The notes beneath the pieces are model-generated. The model was not told the DNA's origin and searched no databases. It worked only from the letters and a program-made list of their open reading frames with translations. Shown here one piece after another: positions 23,327 to 30,276 of a stretch of DNA of 64,000 nt (the first letter of the stretch is position 1; each line of letters opens with the position of its first letter). The stretch is from an uncultured Collinsella sp. (GTDB taxonomy: Bacteria > Actinomycetota > Coriobacteriia > Coriobacteriales > Coriobacteriaceae), in contig CAUBOH010000008.1 of assembly GCA_958437495.1 (NCBI GenBank), forward strand, positions 1 to 64,000, in the 5' to 3' direction. A program made the position numbers and the translations under genes.

Positions 23327-23482
23327 GAGCATCCTCATTCATATCGCTTGCGAGCATCCATAGTATCAGCCACAGTCCCAAAACGGGCCGCGCCCCGGCA
23401 ATCATCACCGAACGAAACGGATGAACGGTCCCGCATTTGGAACCTCACCGCAACGCCTGCCATGACGCTCACCAAGCGTGGA

Positions 23483-23518
23483 AAATAAAAGGGCGCCCTG
23501 GTCTCCCAGAGCGCCCTT
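23483..23518 (-). terminator. Terminator of the rpsF-ssb-rpsR-rplI operon
   Basis: Arms AAGGGCGC and GCGCCCTT enclose an inner CTGG / CCAG stem. On the minus strand it is followed by TTTTATTTTCC, 32 bases after the rplI stop. Confidence 0.88.
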
Positions 23519-23550
23519 CTTAGAACAAGATTGTTGCGTTGCAGCAAATG

Positions 23551-24090
23551 CTACTCGGCAGCAGCCTCGGTCTCGACCTCGGCGGTCTCGGCCTCGGCGA
23601 CCTCAGTGGTCTCCTCAACCTCAGCCTCGGTAGCGAGCTCCTCGGCGGTAACGCCGACGAGAACGACAACCTCGGCCTTAATCTCGCGGTACAGCGAGAT
23701 AGCGACGGTGTGGGCACCGGCAACCTTGATGGGCTTACCGAGCTCGACGCGCTTGCGGTCGATGTCCATACCGAGCTGAGCCTTGATGGCGTCAGCGATC
23801 ATAGCGGCGGTAACGGAGCCAAAGAGGATGCCCTCGTCGCCGACCTTGACGTCAACGGTGACCGTCTTGCCCTCGAAGGCAGCCTTGGTCTCGTTGGCGG
23901 TAGCCAGACGGACGGCCTCGCGCTTGGCGATGTTGTTGCGACGCTCGTCAAGCTGCTTGAGGTTGCCCTTGGTGGCGGCAACAGCGAGCTTCTTGGGGAA
24001 CAGGAAGTTCTCAGCGTAACCCTGAGCGACCTCTACGACGTCACCCTCGCCGCCCTTGCCCTTAATCTCATCGAGAAGAATAACCTTCAT
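23551..24090 (-). CDS. rplI: 50S ribosomal protein L9 (bL9)
   Basis: A 179-residue L9, about 30 residues longer than usual. The N-terminal rRNA-binding part begins MKVILLDEIKGKGGEGDVV and carries GYAENFLFPKKLAV. The C-terminal domain ends near EVVVLVGVTAEE, after which there is an extra acidic Glu/Ala/Thr tail of about 30 residues, low in complexity. AAGGGAG precedes the ATG. Last gene of the rpsF operon, 15 bases after rpsR. Confidence 0.97.
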   Translation of the reverse strand: MKVILLDEIKGKGGEGDVVEVAQGYAENFLFPKKLAVAATKGNLKQLDERRNNIAKREAVRLATANETKAAFEGKTVTVDVKVGDEGILFGSVTAAMIADAIKAQLGMDIDRKRVELGKPIKVAGAHTVAISLYREIKAEVVVLVGVTAEELATEAEVEETTEVAEAETAEVETEAAAE

Positions 24091-24105
24091 GATGCGTCTC
24101 CCTTC

Positions 24106-24372
24106 TTAGCCGCGGTCGCGGTTGCCACGAGAGGAAACCACGGGGACGGTGTACGGCAGGAGAGCCATCTCGCGGGCGCGCTTGATGGCGTTGGCGATGT
24201 CATGCTGATGCTGCGTGCAAGCGCCAGTGACGCGACGGGGCTTGATCTTGCCACGGTCGGTCATGTACTTACGGAGAAGCTGAGTGTCCTTATAGTCGAT
24301 GAACTCAGTGTTCTCCTTGCAGAACTGGCAGTACTTACGACGCGGCTGACGTGCAGAATAATCATTAGCCAT
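24106..24372 (-). CDS. rpsR: 30S ribosomal protein S18 (bS18)
   Basis: An 88-residue S18. The KYCQFC pair plus a later Cys/His (GACTQHQHD) suggest a zinc-binding form. The core [18 protein letters not shown] and [13 protein letters not shown] is standard. The ATG at 24372 begins [10 protein letters not shown]; a longer reading upstream has no support. It partners S6 in the 30S platform, and its gene follows ssb. Confidence 0.96.
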   Translation of the reverse strand: MANDYSARQPRRKYCQFCKENTEFIDYKDTQLLRKYMTDRGKIKPRRVTGACTQHQHDIANAIKRAREMALLPYTVPVVSSRGNRDRG

Positions 24373-24444
24373 GTCAAAATACCTTTCATTTGGCAACTTC
24401 GGCGAGCCGAAGCCGCCTCTCACTCAAAAATAGGTGAACAACCC

Positions 24445-24897
24445 TTAGAACGGGATGTCCTCATCGTAGACGTCGACCGCGGGCGGCGTGGCCACCGGTG
24501 CGGCAGGACGTGCTGCGGGCGCGGGAGCTGCGGGGGCGTAACCGCCCTGATCGTAGCCACCCTGGCCACCACGGGAGCTCATAAACTCGATCTCATCGAC
24601 GATGACCTCAAGCTTGCTCCTGCGCTGACCGTCGCGCTCCCAAGAGCTGTAGCGCAGCTTGCCCTCGATCGCGACCTTGTTTCCCTTTGCCAGGAAACGG
24701 CTCACGGCCTCGGCGCGGGTGCCGAACATAGTGCAGTCGACAAAGTTGGGATAGTCCTCCCACTCGCCAGTCTGCGCGTTACGGCGACGATCGTTGACGG
24801 CGACGCCAAAGGACAGAACCTGGGTTCCGCCGGCGGTGGCGCGCAGCTCGGGATCGCGGGTGAGGTTACCGGTGATGTTCACTCGATTGATGCTCAT
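24445..24897 (-). CDS. ssb: Single-stranded DNA-binding protein
   Basis: A 150-residue SSB. The OB fold covers residues 1-105 (MSINRVNITGNLTRDPELR, FGVAVNDRRR, WEDYPNFVDCTMFG, GKLRYSSWERDGQRRSKLE). A Gly/Ala/Pro-rich linker leads to the acidic tip VYDEDIPF, the usual partner-binding peptide. It sits between rpsF and rpsR, the common bacterial order, and serves replication, repair and recombination. Confidence 0.97.
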   Translation of the reverse strand: MSINRVNITGNLTRDPELRATAGGTQVLSFGVAVNDRRRNAQTGEWEDYPNFVDCTMFGTRAEAVSRFLAKGNKVAIEGKLRYSSWERDGQRRSKLEVIVDEIEFMSSRGGQGGYDQGGYAPAAPAPAARPAAPVATPPAVDVYDEDIPF

Positions 24898-24945
24898 AAC
24901 TCACTACTTCCTCTTGGGGCACAAGCCCAGTCCAAAACGACAGTC

Positions 24946-25239
24946 TTACTCCTGGTCGTCGCGACGGACGATCATGTGGCGGACCACAGCGTCGGTGATG
25001 CGCAGGACGCGATCAAGCTCGGCGATCTGGGTAGGATCTGCGTGGAAGTTGATGAGGGTGTAGTCACCATCGGTGAGGTCGTTGATCTCGTAGGCGAGCT
25101 TGCGCTTGCCCCACTCGTCAACGGAGTCGACCTTGCCAGCGCCCTCAGCGATCGTGGTATCGATACGCTTCATAACAGCGAGACGAGTCTCGGGGTCGAG
25201 CGACGGGTCAACAAAGAACAGCAGTTCATAAGCCTTCAT
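24946..25239 (-). CDS. rpsF: 30S ribosomal protein S6 (bS6)
   Basis: A 97-residue S6 beginning MKAYELLFFVDPSLDPETR, with KRKLAYEINDLTDGDYTLI in the middle and a charged end. The ATG at 25239 has GAGGAGG 7 bases upstream. First gene of the rpsF-ssb-rpsR-rplI operon; the leader contains a strong stem-loop. The 495-base region 25240-25734 holds that leader and, at its far end, the tRNA-Ser promoter, with no gene visible between. Confidence 0.96.
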   Translation of the reverse strand: MKAYELLFFVDPSLDPETRLAVMKRIDTTIAEGAGKVDSVDEWGKRKLAYEINDLTDGDYTLINFHADPTQIAELDRVLRITDAVVRHMIVRRDDQE

Positions 25240-25265
25240 ATTGTCACCTCCTCTGGGCAAATGTG

Positions 25266-25294
25266 GCTTCAGGTCGTGAAGGTGCGCCTGAAGC
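25266..25294 (-). promoter_or_regulatory. Stem-loop in the rpsF leader
   Basis: Eight-base arms GCTTCAGG and CCTGAAGC around a 13-base loop, 27 bases upstream of the rpsF start, preceded by a smaller hairpin at 25333-25350 (GCTGCA / TGCAGC). S6:S18 complexes repress this operon in many bacteria through a leader structure; whether this is that site is inferred from position only. Confidence 0.35.
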
Positions 25295-25690
25295 AGGAAA
25301 AGACTTGGTAATAATATCTTTCAACCTCCTAGGCTGCAAGAATATGCAGCTACAACCTCATGACCTCCACATATGCCCATACTTGCACGGCGTTTCATGC
25401 GCATTCCAACCAAATGCTGACCAAATGCTTGACGGATTTGTGGGCAAGATACGATGCCGCGGGGACAAACTGGGTTAAGTCGCAGGTCAGCGGGCGCATG
25501 GTTGTGGTCGCGAAATGCATACCAGTGGCCCAATCGACTGCCAAAGAATTTTTAACTTCGTTCGCTCGTGGCTTATAACGTCCTTTTTTGAACATTTCGC
25601 TCAGCACGATTTTGCTGGTCAGGCTACTTGTATCGTGCATGTAAGGCGCGGCATGCGACACCGCGAGACAAAAAATGCTAAGTTTTCGAC

Positions 25691-25718
25691 TTGCACCTTG
25701 CGGTTCCTCGTGTATACT
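25691..25718 (+). promoter_or_regulatory. Promoter of the tRNA-Ser genes
   Basis: TTGCAC, 16-base spacer, TATACT, ending 16 bases before the tRNA-Ser(GGA) gene. Confidence 0.75.
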
Positions 25719-25734
25719 AACTTTCGCATTTAAC

Positions 25735-25825
25735 GGAGAGTTGTCCGAGTGGCCGAAGGAGCACGATTGGAAATCGTGTAGGCGTCAAAAGCGTCTCCAG
25801 GGTTCAAATCCCTGACTCTCCGCCA
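25735..25825 (+). tRNA. tRNA-Ser (anticodon GGA)
   Basis: A 91-base type II tRNA with encoded CCA. Acceptor GGAGAGT pairs with ACTCTCC. The anticodon loop TTGGAAA sits in a CACGA/TCGTG stem, giving GGA. A long variable arm (AGGCGTCAAAAGCGTC) and T-loop TTCAAAT are present. Confidence 0.97.
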
Positions 25826-25833
25826 GTTAATTC

Positions 25834-25864
25834 CAAAGCAGGCCTTTGAGCCTGCTTTGTTTTT
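25834..25864 (+). terminator. Terminator after tRNA-Ser(GGA)
   Basis: Perfect arms CAAAGCAGGC / GCCTGCTTTG, 6-base loop, followed by TTTTT. The next tRNA starts only 9 bases later, so it depends on read-through or an unseen promoter. Confidence 0.85.
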
Positions 25865-25873
25865 ACCCCACGC

Positions 25874-25964
25874 GGAGGGGTGGCAGAGTGGTTGAATGCG
25901 GCGGTCTCGAAAACCGTTTGGCCTGTATAAGGTCACGAGGGTTCGAATCCCTCCTCCTCCGCCA
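25874..25964 (+). tRNA. tRNA-Ser (anticodon CGA)
   Basis: A 91-base type II tRNA with encoded CCA. Acceptor GGAGGGG pairs with CTCCTCC through one G-U. The anticodon loop is CTCGAAA, so the anticodon is CGA. The long variable arm TTTGGCCTGTATAAGGTC follows. It reads UCG, complementing the GGA isoacceptor upstream. Confidence 0.97.
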
Positions 25965-25976
25965 TTAGATGGTATG

Positions 25977-26002
25977 AGCCCCAGTAATGGGGCTTTTTCT
26001 TT
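25977..26002 (+). terminator. Terminator after tRNA-Ser(CGA)
   Basis: Arms AGCCCC / GGGGCT with loop AGTAAT, followed by TTTTTCTTTTT. Confidence 0.85.
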
Positions 26003-26025
26003 TTGGGCACATTTCAATAACGCGC

Positions 26026-26160
26026 AGGAGGAGGGATTCGAACCCGCCAGGGCGCGGAGCGTAAAGAAAACGCGCCCGTGGCGCGTTTTTAGCGCAGCGC
26101 GGTCGGCGTAAGCCGACCGAATAAATTTTGAGCTCCGCTCAAAATTTGGACATCCCTCCT
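26026..26160. repeat. Element built on an inverted tRNA-Ser 3'-end fragment, with three hairpins
   Basis: Bases 26026-26045 are an exact 20-base inverted copy of the T-arm and acceptor 3' side of the tRNA-Ser(CGA) gene just upstream. The unit is closed by a 9-base inverted repeat, AGGAGGGAT (26029-26037) and ATCCCTCCT (26152-26160). Between lie three perfect hairpins: AAAACGCGCC/GGCGCGTTTT, CGGTCGGC/GCCGACCG and AAATTTTGAGC/GCTCAAAATTT. An ORF track reading through it and the tRNA is spurious. Confidence 0.7.
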
Positions 26161-26277
26161 ATTCAACCCGCGCCCGCATCCAGTCCCGACCGTTTACCGA
26201 GCTATAGGGTCGCCAGACCCGCCAACCATGTACTATGTACGGGCATTGTCTAAACCCGCAACACAAAGGACCCCATC

Positions 26278-26967
26278 TTGCCCGTCGTCGCCGCTATGAC
26301 CGTTACCACACACGCCTCGGATGCCATGGTCGCTATCCCCTTTTGGCTCGAGATGTTCGCTGTTGTCGCGGCATCAATCTCAGGCGTTCTGGTCGCGCGC
26401 GAGCACAAGCTCGACCTGGTGGGTGCCGTCGCGCTTGCTGTGGTTTGCGGCCTGGGCGGCGGTCTTTTGCGCGATATGACGCTGCAGGTGGGCAACGTCT
26501 ACATCCTCAACCAGCCGATGGCGCTGCCGCTTTCCATTGCCACGGCAGCCATCATCTATATTTTCCCGGCAATCGTCGACAAGCCCGAAAAACTCATTCC
26601 CCTGCTCGACATCATCTCGGTCGGCATCTACGCCGCCACTGGAGCAGACAAGGCGCTGGTCTACGGCTTTGCGCCGGCGGTGTGCATCATGATGGGCTTT
26701 TTCACCGCGGTGGGCGGCGGCATGTTGCGCGACGGCTTTATGGGCGTGGTTCCGGGCATTTTCCAACGTACCAACTTTTATGCCATCGCCGCCATCGCCG
26801 GATCGACAAGCTATGTGTGTCTCGTTATGAGCGGCATCATGAGCAATGTCGCCGCGCTGGTCGTATGCGTTGTCGTGACCATGGGTCTGCGCTGGCTCTC
26901 GCTGCGCTTTGACATCAAAAGCCCCACCGAGGAAGACATCGCGCGTTTCCTACATCGTAAAAAGTAG
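26278..26967 (+). CDS. TRIC-type cation channel / UPF0126 family membrane protein
   Basis: A 229-residue membrane protein with about seven helices in two similar halves, each carrying the family glycine motif: GLGGGLLRDMTLQ in the first and VGGGMLRDGFMG in the second. The UPF0126 (YadS/YicG) group is related to TRIC cation channels, and some members have been linked to glycine transport. The start is a TTG at 26278 with AAAGGA 7 bases upstream; an in-frame ATG at 26296 is 18 bases later and poorly placed. It stands alone. Confidence 0.88.
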   Translation: MPVVAAMTVTTHASDAMVAIPFWLEMFAVVAASISGVLVAREHKLDLVGAVALAVVCGLGGGLLRDMTLQVGNVYILNQPMALPLSIATAAIIYIFPAIVDKPEKLIPLLDIISVGIYAATGADKALVYGFAPAVCIMMGFFTAVGGGMLRDGFMGVVPGIFQRTNFYAIAAIAGSTSYVCLVMSGIMSNVAALVVCVVVTMGLRWLSLRFDIKSPTEEDIARFLHRKK

Positions 26968-27151
26968 ATAACACGGCCCGGCCCATCGCAAGGTGACAGC
27001 CTGTCTGCAACCGGCCGCAGGCCCGATATCCCGCGACATCCTATGTAGGCAATTGCCCATGCAGAATATTGCAACCACGAGTTTCTTTTAGAGCGAGGGC
27101 GCGATGGGTACCCTGTTGGGTGTATGCAATTCACCAAGCAAAGGATTCACC

Positions 27152-28297
27152 ATGCCTCACTACCAACCCGCGGCGGCGCAGTGTCACAACATGCGCGGAC
27201 GCCTCATTATGGCCTTCGCACTTATCGCGCTGGCGTTTACCGCGCTTCCTTCCATGGCATTCGCCGGCACCGACACCGCGGGCAATGTTTTCGTGTCCGA
27301 CGGGGATTCCAGTCCATCCGGCATCGAGGGCGATCTGTACTGGGCCGGCCAAAGCCTTAACCTGGACGACGCGTCCATCAACCGCGATATCATCGCCGCC
27401 GGTGAAAGCCTGTCGATTCGCGACTGCACCGTAGGCGGCGCCGTTCGATTGGCGGCGCGCACCATCAATATCGCCACGACCACCATTGATGGAAGCGTGA
27501 CGGTTGCCGCTCAGCACGTCGTACTTAACTCCGGCAGTACCGCCAATTGCTTCTATGCCGCAGGCGAGACGGTTGCCCTGCGCGGCTCCGCCAAGTCGGC
27601 AGCGCTCGCGGGCAGTACGGTAACCATCGATGGCACTGTCGATGGCAATGTTGAGGTCTGGGCCGACAAGCTGGTGCTCGGCAAAAACGCCCGCATCACC
27701 GGCACCGTAAACGCTCATGTCTCACAGGACCCCGAGCGCGCCGACGGCGCCAAAGTGGGAGCCCTCAAGATCGACCGCACCGAGAACGAGGACACCTCCA
27801 CCGTCAACGACGTCATCGGCGGCATCGTTGCCGCAGCTCTTTCCACCTGCTTTGTCGCGATTCTCCTTGAGCTCGTCTTTCCGCGCGCAACAGCCAGCGC
27901 GGCCGGCATGCTTCACCAGCACCCCGCCCCGCTGTGGGTGAGCGGTCTTTTGGGCACGGTAGCCGCCGTTCCCGCCATCCTGCTGCTCGTCATCTCGATT
28001 GCCGGTCTGTCGCTCGCCGGAGCCCTGATGTGCGGCGTCATCGGCATCGCTCTGGTCTCGGCGGCCTTTGCGGGCACCGCGGTCGCACGCATGGTCGGGC
28101 ACAGCCAGAACCGCTACGCCATGGCCGCCGTGGGCGGTGCCATCGCCGGCGCCCTTGCAACACTTCCTCTTATGGGCAACTTTATTAGCGGCGTAGCCTT
28201 CGTCTTCACGCTGGGCTATCTCATCCAGATCATCTGGCGCAACGCCCACCTCAAGCCGCAACAGCCGACTAACACCCCGGGCCTTCCCTCCGCCTAA
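27152..28297 (+). CDS. Exported bactofilin-like beta-helix protein with C-terminal membrane region
   Basis: A 381-residue protein. A hydrophobic signal-like segment (AFALIALAFTALPSMAFAG) is followed by about 150 residues of short repeating strands such as GSVTVAAQHVVLN and GTVDGNVEVWADKLVLG, typical of bactofilin/polymer-forming beta-helices. Residues 215-365 hold about four membrane helices. AAAGGA is 6 bases before the ATG at 27152. Proteins of this build are annotated as polymer-forming cytoskeletal proteins, but with a signal peptide the helix should face outside. The function is not known. Confidence 0.7.
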   Translation: MPHYQPAAAQCHNMRGRLIMAFALIALAFTALPSMAFAGTDTAGNVFVSDGDSSPSGIEGDLYWAGQSLNLDDASINRDIIAAGESLSIRDCTVGGAVRLAARTINIATTTIDGSVTVAAQHVVLNSGSTANCFYAAGETVALRGSAKSAALAGSTVTIDGTVDGNVEVWADKLVLGKNARITGTVNAHVSQDPERADGAKVGALKIDRTENEDTSTVNDVIGGIVAAALSTCFVAILLELVFPRATASAAGMLHQHPAPLWVSGLLGTVAAVPAILLLVISIAGLSLAGALMCGVIGIALVSAAFAGTAVARMVGHSQNRYAMAAVGGAIAGALATLPLMGNFISGVAFVFTLGYLIQIIWRNAHLKPQQPTNTPGLPSA

Positions 28298-28304
28298 CCG
28301 TCAA

Positions 28305-28337
28305 CCACCACAAAGGGGACAGGCACCTTTGTGGTGG
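28305..28337. repeat. 33-base GGGACAG palindrome (copy 4), left flank of pilin locus
   Basis: Perfect 12-base arms CCACCACAAAGG / CCTTTGTGGTGG around GGACAGGCA. It is identical in all 33 bases to the copy at 34290-34322 on the other side of the pilin genes. Confidence 0.8.
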
Positions 28338-28362
28338 TGCAAAACCGCACCAGTATTCAATA

Positions 28363-28404
28363 AAGTGGGGCACCCGACCGCATCGATCGGGTGCCCCACT
28401 TTTT
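28363..28404. terminator. Bidirectional terminator between convergent genes
   Basis: Fifteen-base perfect arms AAGTGGGGCACCCGA / TCGGGTGCCCCACTT with TTTTT on the plus side and TTTATT on the minus side. It serves the bactofilin-like gene and the pilin locus. Confidence 0.88.
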
Positions 28405-28434
28405 AGCTTCTCCTATTGATATCCAAACGAACGA

Positions 28435-28629
28435 TTACTCCTCCGAGCTCTCGTCACGCTTACGGCTACGGATGAGATGCGCCACGCCGATACACAGCAC
28501 CGCGCCACCGACGATCCAAGTGAAGGTCACGCCGTTGAGACCGGTCAGTGGGAGGTTAATCTGCTTGGTATCGCCGACGGTGATGTTGAATTCGTTACGG
28601 AGGCAGTACGCCACTGAGCAGGGGGACAA
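28435..28629 (-). pseudogene. C-terminal remnant of an LPXTG-anchored surface protein
   Basis: A 64-residue reading ends with a complete cell-wall sorting signal: LPLTG (residues 26-30), a hydrophobic stretch WIVGGAVLCIGVAHLI and a basic tail RSRKRDESSEE. The upstream pilin body is missing and the first few codons after the next gene's stop show no ribosome site or signal peptide. It therefore looks like the surviving end of a third pilin, deleted or recombined away. It lies at the 3' end of the pilin locus. It cannot be exported as it stands. Confidence 0.7.
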
Positions 28630-30276
28630 TTATTTTTCATGGCGAGCTGCTCGCCGCTTGATGATGAGCGCGACAATAATAGCCGCCACTCCGATGGCAG
28701 CCAAAACCGCCACCAGCGCCAACGTCCTATCTCCCGTCGAGGGCATAAAGCCTCGACTTGCTTCTTTGCTTGGAGTGTTGAGCACCGACAGCTCAATCGA
28801 ACCCGTCCCGGTATCGACGGCATCAACCCGCAGGGGGCTTTCGGCCGACACGGTCACTTTGATCTTCGCGGCTGCCACTTGCTTAACGTCCAGGCCCTCA
28901 GACGTAACCGTTACCGTTCGTTTGCCCTCAAAGGCGGTGTATCCCTTGGGAGCCTCGACCTCCTCGACAGTGTAGACACCCGCGTCCACACCGCTCAATT
29001 CCACATGGCCATCCGCGCCCGTGGTGACGCACGCGTCGGCATCCGTCGACCACGAGCCGTCAGTCGTTAGAATGCTTCCGCGGCCATCGATGATGCGCAA
29101 TTTGGCGCCCGCGAGCGGTTTATCGTCCGAGCTTGAGCGCTTGGTCAGACTGAGTCCCCAGGTGTAGGCGCACGCGTCATCGCTCGGCGTGCGGGTGAAT
29201 CCGGCGTCGCCGGACTGGTCGGCGAGGGGAGAGCGCGGGTAACGCAGGTAGACCTCGTTGGGGTTGCCCTTGGTAGCGCCCCGATTGCAGTTGGCCCCCA
29301 ACGGCGCATTGTAGACAGCAACCACGCGGGCGCCCGCGGTAAAGGCGTCTGCGCCGCCGAGCACGGCGATGAGGTCGCCGGTGCGCACGGTGAGGGTCTT
29401 ACCGTCAACCGAGGCCCCGCACTGGGCCGTGATATCGGTCCAGTGCGGGGCGGGCTCGGTGCCGGCGCGCCCGTCCTTGCCGGTCGAGACGGCGTCAAAG
29501 CCGCCGTCCGTGCCCGCCGCCACGTACACACGCACGCTCGCGGCGACCTTGGAGGAGTCGAGCCCCGCGCTCATGGTGTCGACGAACCGCACCGTATAGG
29601 TGTCGTAGGCGGCAAGGCCCGCCGGGACCGTGGCAGAGAGGCGCCAGTACAGGTCGTCGGCGACCGTGGCGTCGGCGGCCTTCTGCCAGGCGGCGGTGCC
29701 GTCCTCCAGCGCGTGCTTCTGGACCTTGGGCGTCGCGGCCTTGGGCTTGACGGTGACGGCACCGCCGCCGACCAGGGCCATGATCGGCGCGGTGCCGGCT
29801 TCGCCCTGGGCGATGGCGTCGTCGTCGACGACGATGAGCCAGTAGCCGCAGGGCAGCTCGGCCACCGTGCCCGCGTTAAGGGCCACGGAAGGGACGCCGG
29901 ATCTGCAAATTGCTCTGGCGAGTTTTGTCGCCAGCGCGGTCGTCATGTGTCCGTCGCCATTCATCCATTCGGCAGCCTCTTGCGCCGTCGATGCCGAGCT
30001 ATCGAGCCCCGCATCGTAAAGCACCGAAAGAACGGCCCGACGAACCGTATCGTTCGACCACGTCAAATCGGTCGCAACCTTTTGGTCATCGCCGGTTTTA
30101 TCGACAACAGTTGCCGAGAAGATCTGATATGCGTCATACCGAGCCGCGACCGCGCCGCCAACTGTAATGGCACCGGTCTCGCCCGCTCGGGCAACTCCAG
30201 GCGTTGCGGCAAAGGCAACCAGCGCGAGCAAAACAGCCGTTCCAAAAGCCATTACGCGACGGAGCACCTTACTCAC
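28630..30276 (-). CDS. Isopeptide-forming pilin-type surface protein with MPSTG sorting signal
   Basis: A 548-residue exported protein. A signal peptide ends near GVARAG. The N-terminal domain (about 30-180) resembles the first domain of isopeptide-forming fimbrial proteins (YDAYQIFSATVVD). A SpaA/Cna-B-like domain lies near 370-460, with Lys in LSLTKRS, Glu in YTVEEVEAPKGY and a later Asn in LSVLNTP. The sorting motif is MPSTG (511-515), a variant of LPXTG, followed by a hydrophobic helix and KRRAARHEK. The GTG at 30276 has GAGG 8 bases upstream and overlaps the end of the upstream gene by 8 bases. The central region is markedly more GC-rich than its ends. Confidence 0.85.
   Translation of the reverse strand: MSKVLRRVMAFGTAVLLALVAFAATPGVARAGETGAITVGGAVAARYDAYQIFSATVVDKTGDDQKVATDLTWSNDTVRRAVLSVLYDAGLDSSASTAQEAAEWMNGDGHMTTALATKLARAICRSGVPSVALNAGTVAELPCGYWLIVVDDDAIAQGEAGTAPIMALVGGGAVTVKPKAATPKVQKHALEDGTAAWQKAADATVADDLYWRLSATVPAGLAAYDTYTVRFVDTMSAGLDSSKVAASVRVYVAAGTDGGFDAVSTGKDGRAGTEPAPHWTDITAQCGASVDGKTLTVRTGDLIAVLGGADAFTAGARVVAVYNAPLGANCNRGATKGNPNEVYLRYPRSPLADQSGDAGFTRTPSDDACAYTWGLSLTKRSSSDDKPLAGAKLRIIDGRGSILTTDGSWSTDADACVTTGADGHVELSGVDAGVYTVEEVEAPKGYTAFEGKRTVTVTSEGLDVKQVAAAKIKVTVSAESPLRVDAVDTGTGSIELSVLNTPSKEASRGFMPSTGDRTLALVAVLAAIGVAAIIVALIIKRRAARHEK

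Noticed and set aside
25730..26111. Small ORFs reading through the tRNA-Ser genes and the adjacent repeat
   Set aside because: They translate tRNA sequence on either strand and are a familiar spurious annotation.
29900..30060. A possible break in the MPSTG pilin gene because of a composition shift
   Set aside because: The reading frame stays open across the shift and the domains run on in order, so it is a mosaic rather than a frameshift.
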